From Megaustenia siamemsis (taxonomy: Eukaryota > Mollusca > Gastropoda > Stylommatophora > Ariophantidae), in the NCBI GenBank assembly GCA_032433765.1, contig JAVIAB010000051.1, positions 82,790,340 through 82,854,339 on the forward strand: DNA of 64,000 bases, read 5' to 3'. A model generated the notes under the pieces. The model was not told the origin of the DNA, ran no database searches, and saw only the letters and a list, made by a program, of their open reading frames with translations. Positions 47,780-58,249 of this stretch are shown here, one piece after another; within the stretch, counting starts at the first letter, position 1; every line of letters starts with the position of its first letter. The position numbers were made by a program, and so were the translations under genes.

Positions 47780-48040
47780 CACGTGCAGCAGAAATAGACT
47801 CAAGATGCAACACAGTTTGGCCAAATCATGGGACAACTATCAACATTACTGCCCAACACGGCTATAGATAATTTAGAGACAAAAAGGGCACTACAAAATC
47901 ATTTTCATCCCAGCGTTGTGCTACCAAAGCCCCAGACACAAGAACAATAAAAAAAAATAACCACTAAAGGAAATTAAATGTTTTAATCCCCTCGACGCTG
48001 AAAGGCAGATGAGGAAGGAAAGAAGAAGCAGAAGCCGAAC
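47780..48040 (+). mobile_element. RTE-like LINE fragment with internal deletion
   Basis: The left part 'gactcaagatgcaacacagt' to 'atcattttcatcccagcgtt' and 'gtgctaccaaagccccagac' matches 15420-15600. The right part 'cccctcgacgctgaaaggca' matches the last 40 bp or so of the family. About 280 bp between them (the FGHVTRQ to KLYLP coding part) are missing. No open frame remains. Confidence 0.8.
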
Positions 48041-48104
48041 ACAGATTCTATATCTAGTAGATGCTGTCTCTTGTTATCTGTAGTTTACTGTGACATGACC
48101 TTAG

Positions 48105-49993
48105 CATGACCTATTTACTGAACTACCGCATGGTATCAAAATGGCAATGTATGCAGATGACCTGGTAATGTGGTGCACAGAGGAGTATGTAACCGTGGTC
48201 TCCAAATTGTTGCAAAGAGCTATGAATGCACTGAATTCATGGACAAATAGATGGTGTATCAGTATCAATACAGACACATGCTGTACTACACTTTTCAATC
48301 TCTTCCCTAAACTAAAGGCAGGACCCATCTAAGTAAACAATGAGCCTGTGAAAGAAGACATACAAGCTACTTATCTCGGAGTTATAGTTGACAACAAGCT
48401 ATGTTGGAAACAGCAGATAAATAAAGCAAACCAAAAAGCAAGGAAGAAGTTAGCTATTCTAAGAAACTCTTTGGAACCACATGGGTTGCGAGTGGGAAAA
48501 TACTCAGTAAAGTTTACCAACAGAGTATACGCCCACATTTAGAATATGGATCATCTGCATGGTGCTCAACATCAAACACCATACTGCAAGAGCTGGATAA
48601 AGTAAAAAACCAGGCACTTAGGGTCATCACAGGAGCAAAGAAATCAACACCAATATTAAAAATTGAGAAATTGTGGAGGATACCAGCACTGAGAGAACGG
48701 AGGGACATAAAGATGCTGATTCAGGCAGAAAAATGTGCATGCATGCCGAGACATCCAATGAAGGAACGATTCCAAAATCTTGCATTGGGACGGCTAAAGA
48801 GAAGCAGTTTTATCCACCAAGCCAAGCGAATCTGTAGACAGACACCAAACATACCAATAGTTGTTAACGACAGCCCATACCAGAACAAACTCCCTGGACA
48901 GAGGAATCAGGATTGTCAATACAAATACGGACAGAAGTGAAAGGAATACTTGACAAGGAGGAACAGAATGGTCTACAGCGTAAAACAACAGCCCTGTTTC
49001 CTGGATGAAGAATACCCACAAGATCTATGGGTTCGTGTGTACACAGATGGATCAGCACATAATTCAGTAAAGAATGGGGAGCAGGTACATAGAGTACCCA
49101 AATAAAACTAGGAGTGCGAATAAAATAGCAACAGGGAAATGTCACAATTACGATGCAGAAATCCAAGCAATAAAGTTTGAAATAAATAAAACCGCTGAAC
49201 AATAATCGTAGCCCACAAACTGTAGTGTTTTTGACAGATGCATGATCAGCACTCCAAACACTAAAATCCAGAAAATTGCCACATCTGCAGATCTTATTGA
49301 CTGAACTCTGCAAGCACCACATGGTTGCCCTGCAGTGGATCCCGTCTCACTGTGGAATACCAGGAAACTAGAGAGTAGATCAGTTGACAAAGGAAGTCGC
49401 AACAGACACACAACTAGATACACCGGTTACATACCATCATAAGAAACAGATAATCAGATCAATCAGAGGACCACAAGCCCCAAAATCAAGATATATCTCA
49501 TAATATGAATAGATGGTAACAGGTTAGCTCTATACGCCTCGGAACAGGACACAATCGGCTCCACAGTCACATGCATACATATATATGTGGGTATTTCCCT
49601 GGGAAGGTGAGGAATGTCGCTTCGCATCTGAGTTTCGATGCTTGAAGCGACACCATCTAGAAATTTGCGAACATGTCTGGATAGGTGGCCGAGCACATAT
49701 GGGTGGAAACTCGCGTGCTAAGATAGGTGGCCGAGCACATATGGGTGGAAACTCGCGTGCTAAGACGCCGGTTCAAGTCTCGTACTTTACCTTTACCTTT
49801 ATGTATACACAATTCAGGATGGGCATCTCAACCACATATACACGTGGACATGCGTCCTAGACTGCTGAACACTTACTTCAAAACTGTACTGAATATAGTA
49901 GACTGAGGAAAACCCACTGGCCAATAGATACAACACTACAGACAAAACTATATGGGCCAATGCAAGAATTGCAACCAAAAAAAAAAAAAACAA
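48105..49993 (+). mobile_element. Jockey-like LINE ORF2: RT C-half plus RNase H, pseudogene
   Basis: The longest transposon reading in the window. DLFTELPHGIKMAMYADDL contains the RT catalytic YADD box. Then come MNALNSWTNRWCISIN, YLGVIVDNKLCWKQQIN, HLEYGSSAWCSTSN and ALRVITGAKKSTP (thumb and connection). RNase H follows with VYTDGSA (first Asp), YDAEIQAIKFE (Glu), FLTDA (Asp) and ALQWIPSHCGIPGN (His/Asn), then TGHNRLHSHM and, after a nested SINE, QFRMGISTTY and EHLLQNCTEYSRLRKTHWPI. This is the standard order of Jockey-superfamily ORF2. Internal stops (AHI/PHL region near 48541, and near 49202 and 49374) and shifts make it dead. The endonuclease half is missing. It ends in an A15 run at about 49979-49991. 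Its tail is related to the fragment at 8681. Confidence 0.88.
49571..49810 (+). mobile_element. SINE-2 3' fragment nested in the Jockey-like LINE
   Basis: 49587-49800 holds 'gtgggtatttccctgggaag', 'gaatgtcgcttcgcatctga', two 42-bp 3' modules and 'cgtactttacctttaccttt', a 5'-truncated SINE-2. It is flanked by 'atgcatacat' and 'atgtatacac' (8 of 10 identical), a likely TSD. The LINE frame resumes at once after it (MYTQFRMG). Confidence 0.8.
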
Positions 49994-50389
49994 ACCCGTA
50001 ACATTTATACAGGAAATGACATTGCAGATATAGATTTATTTCCGGCTACCGAAAAAAGATGGATCTGTTGTTTCTATTTTTTTCTTTTGTGTGCGTATGG
50101 ATTTTCCCGTGAGCTGTTAAAATAAGTGTTTCATATAATTAATGCTTGCGCTCATGACCTGTGTGCGTATGTGGAAAGGCCGCACAGACAGCAGAACATG
50201 TATTGTTACATCTGTAGTCAATTAGGGGCTGAACAATAGCCCACACAGGCTGGCGCCATCTTTACTCTTTCTTAGCGGCCCAGAAGGGCTTTTGGGTACA
50301 GCAACAAGAAATGGGGATTTTTGTTTCACTAAACAGAAGTGAAGAAGCAAAGTGGTCTACTGAAACTGTACTTCCTTAATATCTTGGAA
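49994..50389. other. Unique stretch
   Basis: No supported gene or element. Confidence 0.4.
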
Positions 50390-50530
50390 GATATAGGTTG
50401 GCAAAGAGAAGAATGGACAAGTCAGCCTATGACAATCTGCACCTTCAAAGCAAGAGACAGAGTGGAATGGCGCTCCATGGTAGCCAACTTTCGATGCGGA
50501 GACGGCACACAATGATGATGATGAAAGAGA
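50390..50530 (+). mobile_element. LINE 3' end (family L-KRH)
   Basis: Translation MTICTFKARDRVEWRSMVAN followed by FRCGDGTQ and a GATGATGATGAA tail corresponds to the minus-strand ends at 13360 and 62788 (MTLCTIKSRDSRMAL and MTTYTIRARD). About 140 bp remain. Confidence 0.6.
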
Positions 50531-51039
50531 AGAAAGGCTGAATTGTTTGATGACGTGGTGTTACAGTGAGTATCTTTGTCAGCAGTGAGTCGTCGTAGCA
50601 GACAGCAACACTTATCCATGCATAAATGGATCGAAGCCAACTCCAGTACAGTTCTATTTAATAAAATAGCTTCTGGACTTTCTCCTTGTTAGATTCGTCT
50701 CCCGACATTTGGCAGTGCAGGTCTTAATTGGGCGAATCTTATATTAGTACTTCAACGACTGTAGGTTCTATCACTAGATGTCTATCTCCTGACTGTTGGC
50801 TGTCTATTGCATATAACTGGCTCTGTTCCTCTATTGACTGTCACTGGTGTGAACTCTAAAAGTGAGCTAGCTCTCAACTGACTAGAGCTTAACTCTACCC
50901 TGACTGTATTTGTCTCTTACTCTATTGCCGATCTCTTGACTGTCTCTCTCGTCGCCAGCTTTTCTTTGTGTTGTACTTCTCTACTGTCTCTAACTGACCT
51001 GGGCTCTTTCTGATGTTCCGTCCGTAACAGCTGTCTCTC
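50531..51039. other. Unique stretch grading into CT-rich sequence
   Basis: A short inverted pair 'gattcg'/'cgaatc' flanks 50691-50736. Otherwise nothing is supported. 'actgtc' words become frequent to the right. Confidence 0.4.
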
Positions 51040-51765
51040 TATTCTTCTGTCTCTCTTTTCTGTTGTTTCTCTCTTCTTCTCCCTCTCTTCTGATGTCTCT
51101 TTCTCTTCGCTAATGTTCTCTGAATCTCAGTCCTCTTCTATCTCTAACTGACTCTGTCCTCTGCCGTCTCACTCTCTCTCTTCTGATGTCTCTCTCTCTC
51201 TCTCTCTTCTGATATCTCTCTCTCTCTCTTCGCTAATGTTCTCTGGATCTCACTCATCTGTTGTCTCTAATTGACTCTGCCGTCTCTCTCTATCTTCTGC
51301 TCTCTCCCTCTCTCTTCGCTAATGTTCTCTGGATCTCACTCATCTGTTGTCTCTAACTGACTCTGCCCTCTCTCTATCTTCTGCTCTCTCTCTCTCTCTT
51401 CTGATGTCTCTCTCTCTCTCTTCTGCCGTCTCTCTCTCTCTTCTGATGTCTCTCTCTCTCTCTTCTGCCGTCTCTCTCTCTCTCTTCTGCTCTCTCTCTC
51501 TTCGCTAATGTTCTCTGGATCTCACTCATCTGTTGTCTCTAACTGACTCTGTCCTCTGCTGTCTCTCTCTCTCTCTCTTCTGCGCGCTCTCTCTCTCATC
51601 GCTAATGTTCTCTGGATCTCACTCCTCTATTGTCTCTAACTGACTCTGTCCTCTGCTGTCTCTCTCTCTCTCTCTATCTTCTGCTCTCTCTCTCTCTCTC
51701 TTCGCTAATGTTCTATGAATCTCACTCATCTGTTGTCTCTCTCTGACTCTGCCTTCTGTCCTCTC
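51040..51765. repeat. CT-rich compound minisatellite
   Basis: Long (CT)n runs alternate with a word block 'cttcgctaatgttctctgga', 'tctcactcatctgttgtctc' and 'taactgactctg', which recurs at about 51106, 51228, 51317, 51502, 51597 and 51701. Spacing varies from about 90 to 185 bp. Confidence 0.9.
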
Positions 51766-52113
51766 TAACTGACTCATGAAGACCCAACTTTGCCATATTC
51801 GGCTTGTCACTTTGTCAATCCCCTAACCGGGTAAAACTTAGTTTCCCACGAAAATAGGGAACCTGGAGGTCACATCTGTCGAGCTTCTAAACAAAGTTTA
51901 AAAGTTGAACTTCCAACAATGGCCTTTTCCCGCCACAAATGTAGTTCTAAACTAAATTCTGCTGACTAAACATTCTTCGTGTAATCAGATATCTCTTGTT
52001 CATCCAAGGTAATACTAGTGGATCTGTCATTGAACGATCGTCATGTTTCTTTAATCTTTAACTAATGAATACTAACATGTACTTTCCTCTATATTATTAA
52101 ATTATGCTGTTCC

Positions 52114-52117
<4 letters not shown>
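51766..52117. other. Unique stretch
   Basis: No supported feature. It contains 'ggccttttcccgccacaaat' without recognised family. Confidence 0.4.

Positions 52118-52180
<63 letters not shown>
52118..52180. repeat. (AT)n microsatellite
   Basis: Uninterrupted AT repeat of about 60 bp, directly next to the ATCATCATC tail of the adjacent minus-strand LINE. Confidence 0.97.
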
Positions 52181-52182
<2 letters not shown>

Positions 52183-52800
52183 TCATCATCAAGTACCGTT
52201 TCTGTTGGCGTAGGTGATCATGTCTCTCCACAACTTTCGATCTCGACAGTTATTTATCATTTATGTTGTTAACCTTCTGCCAAGCCATTCTCTTAAGCTG
52301 TCTGGTATCCTTTTTCTTTGCTTCCCTTTATCTCTTCGTTCCTCAATTTTCCCAGTTGTCACAACATATTCCAGCTGTTTCCTTCTCATTGCATGGCCAA
52401 AAAATGATGATTGTTTCTTTCTAATTTTGAAAATTTACTATCTCTTTTGCTGTGGCCTCTTTCAGAACGTTTTCATACTCTACTTAGCTGTCCACGGTAT
52501 TCTCAACATTATTCTGTAAAACAACATTTCTACAGTCTCCAGTGATTTTCTTGCCAGTTGTCTTTTTGTCCATGATTCACATCCATATGTTAAGACGGAT
52601 GCTACATAACATTTAAGTACGCTTTTTCTTGTTTCTATTGTCAAAAATGGATTGCACAGTATCTTTCTCATTTTTTGGAAAGCTGCTTTTGCCTGAGCCA
52701 TTCTGAATATCACCTCTGTTGTACATCTACCATCTCAAGTTATCATTTTCCCGAGATATTTAAATTTATTTACCTGTTTTAATATTATTCCACTTGTCTT
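52181..52800 (-). mobile_element. LINE ORF2 C-terminal part (family L-GAT), best-preserved copy
   Basis: The minus strand reads MAQAKAAFQKMRKILCNPFL, TIETRKSVLKCYVASVLTYG, CESWTKRQLARKSLETVEML and FYRIMLRIPWTAK. It then degrades into KKQSSFFGHAMRRKQLEYVV, TGKIEERRDKGKQRKRIPDS, LREWLGRR, INNCRDRKLWRDMITYANRN and GT before a GATGATGATG tail. This is the post-RT end of an RTE/CR1-like LINE. It has a stop after WTAK and later shifts. It gives the family consensus for the fragments at 1300, 9672, 21285, 55405 and 61925. Confidence 0.85.
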
Positions 52801-52884
52801 TATTTAACATTGCGTTGATGTCTTTGTTGAATTATATATATTGTGAATTTACCTACAAATAAATATGCACTCGAACTATATATA

Positions 52885-52950
52885 TCGAACTCGACCTCTT
52901 GTTCCTTGTAGTACATTTCACTAACCACTGAGCTATCACAGCTCCCAAGG
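52885..52950 (-). mobile_element. SINE-1 head fragment
   Basis: Minus strand 'gggagctgtgatagctcagt', then 'ggttagtgaaatgtactaca' and 'aggtcgagttcgata' match the first 65 bp of SINE-1 (box A and most of box B). The body is missing. Confidence 0.7.
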
Positions 52951-53103
52951 TTAAATGAATCAAGAAATATTCTTCTTCTCTCAAATGTACATGAATTCCC
53001 TACTGTTTCAGGTAGTTTTCACTATTTTTAACTTACAAGACACATTTTTAAATTGAACGGATCGGGTCTGTTCAAGAAAAGGATAGCAACAACAATAAAC
53101 AAT

Positions 53104-53318
53104 ACATATATACTTTGTTAAAAGTTGTAGCAAGAACAATAAAAAAATATATATATACTTTGTTAAAAGTTGTAGCAAGAACAATAAAATATATATATAT
53201 ACTTTGTTAAAAGTTGTAGCAAGAACAATAAAAAATATATATATATATACTTTGTTAAAAGTTGTAGCAAGAACAATAAAAAAATATATATATATTTTGT
53301 TAAAAGTTGTAGCAATAA
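53104..53318. repeat. ~45-bp minisatellite, 5 units
   Basis: The unit is 'tactttgttaaaagttgtag' plus 'caagaacaataaa' plus a variable (AT)n run; spacing is 44-48 bp. Length variation lies entirely in the AT run. Confidence 0.93.
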
Positions 53319-53464
53319 AACAGACTAACACAGGGAAGTACCTAAGTTATGCGCAATTATATTCTAGAAATTGAAACACAAAAACACATTGAAGCAATAG
53401 GTTACACAATTTGCCTACAACTTTGTACAACCGTCAGTCTGAAGTAATGAGTTTTCTGCGCACG

Positions 53465-53640
53465 TTGCTTAACAAAACGAAGCAAAAACTAAAACAGAAC
53501 AAGCTAAAACTTAAAAATAAAAAAGAGCGAACTAAAACAAAACGAAGCAGAAACTAAAACTAAAACAGAACAAGCTAAAACTAAAAAAAAAGGGAACAAA
53601 AACAAAACAAAGTAAAAAGTAAAACAAAACTATACAAATA
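53465..53640. repeat. A-rich degenerate repeat
   Basis: Imperfect repeats of 'aacgaagcaaaaactaaaac' and 'agaacaagctaaaac'. Low complexity; no coding. Confidence 0.75.
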
Positions 53641-54039
53641 ATTTTAAAATATACACAGAGGAGCACAAATGCACCTCAGAACAAATCCACAACTTACGTA
53701 TCGGCACGAGTTAGCCTATCTAATCTTCTTGACAATTTTATCACAAAAAAAGATTCATTGAAAACCTAACAATTATTTCTTTACGCACTACCTTTTCTCC
53801 CGCACGTATTAAACATCTTTATATTATCATTAAAGGGTGACTCATTGCAGGCTGTGAGGTGTACCGAGAGGTTTGGGCCAAACTTAATGTCAACAAAATG
53901 TTGAATAGTTTATTGTACCTGACAGCTGGCATGAACAGCCATCGAGTAGTGCTAGTGATGGAGTAGAGTTCGCTTTTCTCAAATAAACCCAAGTATTTAT
54001 AACAGTTGAGTCCGTTTCTGGGTTTTCGTTTAACAATAG
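53641..54039. other. Unique stretch
   Basis: No supported feature. Confidence 0.4.
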
Positions 54040-54440
54040 TAATCATCATCCTGTGCCGTCTCTTCATGAAAGGTTGGCTACCGTGGAACGTCATTTCACC
54101 CTGTTGTTAGCCTATATGGTGCATGCTGTATTAGTCTCTTGTGCATCTCATTGATGTTTGTCAATTGATTTTGTCTCTGACTGCCTCATTTACCTTGAAT
54201 TTCCTCCTTCCTGTGTATCTTTATGTGTCTTAAAAAATTTCACTTCTAGTTGTTTTAAACAGTTCACTCCTCTGTTCTTTCTTCACTTTCAATTATTTCA
54301 AGACTTCGTTATCTGTTTCTTTCTATGTCCAACAATTTCTTCACAATTGTAATTTTAGATTTAAATTTAAAGGGCTTCAATTTTCTTCTATATTTTTTAT
54401 GTAAATATCCATGTTTCTGCACCATATAGGAACGTTGAAT
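54040..54440 (-). mobile_element. Decayed LINE 3' end (family L-KRH)
   Basis: Words in the order 'atcatcatcctgtgccgtct', 'ttaccttgaatttcctcctt', 'tagttgttttaaacagttca' and 'catgtttctgcaccatatag' parallel 62775-63370 ('ttaccttgtattttcccctc', 'agttgttttaaggcatcatc', 'catgtttctgcagcatatag'). No long frame survives. Confidence 0.6.
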
Positions 54441-54727
54441 AATGCAATTGTAATATTCAACAAAATAAAAAAAGAGAGAGAGAATAGGAAGACTTTTAGT
54501 ATAGTTAAAGTTAGTGTATAGACAAGGTAACATATAAAGTAAGAAATACTTATATTTAATAGTCGACAGAACAGTCTACACGAATTGTGATGTTTTCCTA
54601 CAGGGCAATAGCAAAGTGATTCCATTTGAAGCAATCCGCTACCGTATTGATACAGTGTCCTTGTCTGACCACACGACCTTTCTTTCCCATTCTTTCCACA
54701 GTTGTCATTGAATTGTCACTCTTTCTT

Positions 54728-54805
54728 GTCCCACTTAACCCACAACGTGTGTGTCCCACTGAACCCACAACGTGGGTGTCCCGCTGAACCCACACCTTGG
54801 GAGTT
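54728..54805. repeat. 25-bp repeat, 3 units
   Basis: The unit is 'gtcccactgaacccacaacg' plus 'tgggt', at 54728, 54753 and 54778. Confidence 0.88.
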
Positions 54806-55404
54806 ATTGTGGCTGTTTTGGATCTGTTAGCTTGTATCACTGTTATATTTCTAGGATATCTTCCAACTTCTTGGCTTGGTGGGTCTGTTGGTATCACTGT
54901 TACCTCTATTGTACTTTTTGAAAGATAAAATACTGAAATAGCCCAAAACTGTTACAGTAATTAACAACACACACATTTATTGTATACAGATGTGAGGACA
55001 ATATAAATAATAATTTATTTGCTGATCTAATAGCTCTTGTGTCAGTTCATGCATTTTCCTCTCAGGCCAAAGACGGCATAAGGGGGAGGGGGAAGAGGGG
55101 GTGGTCATAGTTCTCCACGATTGACGATTTGCTGATAGCTCTTGTAGGTCTTGGTTGTTTCTTTGTCCCACGTTTGAGCCTTCCCTGGTAATTATTCTTA
55201 GTCTTAGTTCTATTGATCAGCTATGTTTTCATTCACCGGGTGGTCTCCGCATGAGTAATACCTGGGCAAGTACCGGGTTAGTAAGACCTATTAATTACTT
55301 GATGATGATGACGTGGATGGCTGCTGGAGACAACGAATCTTATCCTTCCTAGAAGAACTTCAGTAAAAAGAATTCATTTCCAACATAAGAAAGAGAAGAT
55401 CATT
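54806..55404. other. Unique stretch with a short dispersed word
   Basis: 'ctcaggccaaagacggcata' and 'tgacgatttgctgatagctc' near 55058-55142 resemble 56242-56312 ('ctgaggccgaagacggtaca', 'tggcgattcgttgctaagtt'), so a decayed repeat of unknown class is likely. A G/A-rich run lies at 55082-55101. Confidence 0.4.
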
Positions 55405-55612
55405 TTTTTTTAAATATAATAAAATGGGAAGAGAACAACTGGAATATGTTGTGGCAAATGGAAACATTGATGAAAGAAGATATGTGGGGAAACTGAGAGT
55501 CGAGATACAAGACAGTTTGAAAGGATGGTTTGGCAAGAAGTCAGCAACAGAAGGCAGTTGTGAAGAAACATGATCACCTATACACAGCAGGCACGGTACT
55601 GGATGATGACAT
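55405..55612 (+). mobile_element. LINE 3' end (family L-GAT)
   Basis: 'aatgggaagagaacaactgg', 'aatatgttgtggcaaatgga' and 'gaaacatgatcacctataca' correspond to the MRR..LEYVV and RDMITYAN region of 52181. Frames are lost. Confidence 0.7.
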
Positions 55613-55629
55613 CAATAGATCCTAGCGAT

Positions 55630-55990
55630 CCTACTATCTATCTATCTATTGACCTATCGAGCCGTTGCCGGCCCATAGGGCGTAGACCAAGATACTCCTT
55701 CTCTTATCTGAATTTTTGTTCTAGCAGTTTTCAATTCTTTTAAAGATATTTTATCAAATCTCGCCATTTGGCTCTGTTCTGTGCAAGCAGTTCTATCTCA
55801 TTGAGGGAACCGATTCATGCTGCTCTTGCCTCTCTCATCAATGTTCTTCTCGGTGTCTCTCTGAGTCTTCCTAATTTCCTCTTACCTGTTGTTTCCCACA
55901 TGACGGCTTGCTTTGCTATTCGTTTATTATCTCTTCTCATCACATGTCCAACATATGACCATTGTCTTTTTATCCTACTACTCTCTGAGA
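55630..55990 (-). mobile_element. LINE ORF2 3' end with GATA tail (family L-GATA), minus strand
   Basis: Reverse reading gives SYVGHVMRRDNKRIAKQA, WETTGKRKLGRPRETPRRTL, MREARAA and IGSLNEIELLAQNRAKWRDL, closely matching 60300-60490. The 3' UTR 'cttggtctacgccctatggg' and 'ccggcaacggctcgataggt' follows, then the GATAGATA tail (55638-55651 on the plus strand). One stop interrupts the ORF. Confidence 0.82.
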
Positions 55991-56488
55991 TATAATTTCA
56001 AATGTGAGAATTTAAACATGTCTGGAAATCTACCATACTGTCTTGTTTCCAGCATAATGATCCAAACAGCATCAAAAACAATCATTCTAAAACTGTACGT
56101 TTCTAATTTTTTAAAAATCAATTCCAGATTTAAAAAATATATATTTATGAACCGCCACACAAATGACTACGAAACAAATCTGAGAGTTTTGAACAAGAAC
56201 TTCACCATTCCACCGCCACCTCTCTCCCCAATGGCTTAATAGTTCCTCTGAGGCCGAAGACGGTACATTGGCAGATATCATCTCTCCATGTCTGGCGATT
56301 CGTTGCTAAGTTCTTGTTTTTTTCTTAAGCCCTTAGATGAGCCGTGTCTATTAGAGAATTTTTTGCTGTTCCTTTCTTTTTTTTTTGCTGCCTGGTGTTT
56401 TCGTGAAGGCCTGTCGTGGGAGTCTACTTTCAACTATTTTAAATACACAATCGATGTACTTAAAGCATCTTCTCCGTATATAGTTAGA
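55991..56488. other. Unique AT-rich stretch
   Basis: No supported gene. A decayed repeat word lies at 56242-56312 (see 54806). Confidence 0.4.
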
Positions 56489-57188
56489 TACTAGTTTGGT
56501 TGGGGGCCTCGGTAGCCTAGTTGGGAAAACCACCCTACTGGACTACCGACGTTCGGACAACCCGTGTTCGATTCCCGCTGGGAGCAGTGTGAATTGTACT
56601 CGTGGTTGGAAATTTAAAAAAAAATTACCCCCACGGTCGACCCAGCCGTTGGCAGAAATGGGTACCAGGGTATTATCCTGGGAAGGTGAGGAATGTCGCT
56701 TCGCATCTGAGTTTCGATGCTTGAGGCTACACTATACAGAAATATCCGAACATTTCTGGATAGGCGGCCGAGCATATATGGGTGTAAACTCGCGTGCTAA
56801 GATATGCGACCGAGCACATATGGGTGTAAACTCGCGTGCTAAGATAGGCGACCGAGCACATATGGGTATATACTCGCGTGCTAAGATAGGCGACCGAGCA
56901 CATATGGGTATATACTCGCGTGCTAAGATAGGCGACAAAGCACATATGGGTATATACTCGCGTGCTAAGATAGGCGACCGAGCACATATGGGTATATACT
57001 CGCGTGCTAAGATAGGCGGCCGAGCACATATGGGTATATACTCGCGTGCTAAGATAGGCGACCGAGCACATATGGGTATATACTCGCGTGCTAAGATAGG
57101 CGGCCGAGCACATATGGGTGTAAACTCGCGTGCTAAGACCCCGGTTCATGTCTCGTACTTTACCTTTTTTACCTTTACTAGTTTGGTT
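56489..57188 (+). mobile_element. Full-length SINE-2 with expanded tail, 13-bp TSD
   Basis: The element is 56502-57175. Head 'gggggcctcggtagcctagt' (box A) and 'gtgttcgattcccgctggga' (box B); linker with a short A run and only five C; body 'gggtaccagggtattatcct'; then the 42-bp module array and the end 'gtactttacc'. Direct repeats 'tactagtttggtt' at 56489-56501 and 57176-57188 form a 13-bp TSD, showing that it is one complete insertion. The plus strand is open across the element by chance. Confidence 0.93.
56762..57140. repeat. 42-bp minisatellite inside SINE-2 tail, 9 units
   Basis: The unit is 'gataggcgaccgagcacata', 'tgggtatatactcgcgtgct' and 'aa'. The first two and last units carry 'gtgtaaact', the central ones 'gtatatact'. 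The period is divisible by 3, so a 14-residue repeat (KIGDRAHMGIYSRA) is open; I consider it noncoding. Confidence 0.95.
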
Positions 57189-57629
57189 TCTTCTCTTATT
57201 GTTTTATTTGGTGTTATGATAATATAGCCTTTGACGTCTTGACAGCCGGTTGGTAGCAAGTCAGTAGTTTGTTAAAATATTAGTGTCTTATGATTGATGC
57301 TGCATTGCTGAACAGTTTCTCTCGTGGATGAATCTGTCAATATTGGACAGACAGATCCATCCGCAGAACGAACAAGATGTATTCGTGGTGCCTGACCTCT
57401 TTTCCTTTCCCATTTGGTGTAGTCTTTCCAATTTATGTTTATTAATTTTTGTAGGCATTTATTTTCAAAGACAATTAGTCTAATTTTGTTAGAACATGAG
57501 TGGATCTCATACCAGCGACGGATATCCAGAGTTGAAGTTTCGTGTGCTCGCTAAGTATTTGCTTGCTTGGTTGCGTTCGCCCGATGATTAAAGGAGTCTC
57601 TTCATCATCCGCCCTTAAAAGGACGTTAA
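57189..57629. other. Unique stretch
   Basis: No supported feature. Confidence 0.4.
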
Positions 57630-57900
57630 GTGGGCGTGTCTGCGTTGTGTTGTGGTTTGCAGTATAACTGTGATATTTGCGCCTTTCGACCCAACACATT
57701 CGACATCAGCATGACATTTTTGGGTACCGGGTTGTCTTCCCTTTTCGATCCCTACTTGCATGGCCAGACTAGACATGTTAGTCTGTTACTAGAGGCATCA
57801 CAGAGAGGTGGAGCAGGGTCTGGATGGTTCTGGTTCACCGATCCTGGCGCAAGCCATCAGCTGTGGGTCGCTCACAACTTCCAGCTCGGGGTGCTGTGAG
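57630..57900 (+). repeat. Dispersed repeat family D, best-defined copy
   Basis: Words 'cctttcgacccaacacattc', 'gacatcagcatgacattttt', 'gggtaccgggttgtcttccc', 'gtctggatggttctggttca' and 'cctggcgcaagccatcagct' recur in diverged form at 17575 and 46925. About 270 bp; no TSD, poly-A or tRNA-like head identified. Confidence 0.72.
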
Positions 57901-58249
57901 GCGCGCCTTCCGCTAAGTATTTTAAAGTCAAAATAGGACAAACAAAATATAGCTCTCGTTACGTTGTGATAACACAGTGAAGACCGCCCCAGCTAAGATG
58001 GCCATGACTGCATAACATGAGCAGATTGCTAAACAATGAGCTTCAGATAACGATTATGTCCGTCAGCGTAGATACAAATTCGTGTGAAACCTCCTGCTCG
58101 TCGGTTGTAAACAAATAAGCACAAAAATAAACAACACGTAATGTGTAATTGTTAGAGGCCCCGCGTTTCTATTTCCGTGCCGAGTTTGTTGGAAAACGAT
58201 GACACAGTTAATTGAAGGTTGTTTTGGTTATTGTTGTTGGCGTCGATGT
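57901..58249. other. Unique stretch
   Basis: No supported feature. Confidence 0.4.

Noticed and set aside
56496..57227. 243-codon plus-strand frame and 140-codon minus-strand frame
   Set aside because: They run through SINE-2 head, linker and its 42-bp repeats; the length is due to a stop-free unit divisible by 3.
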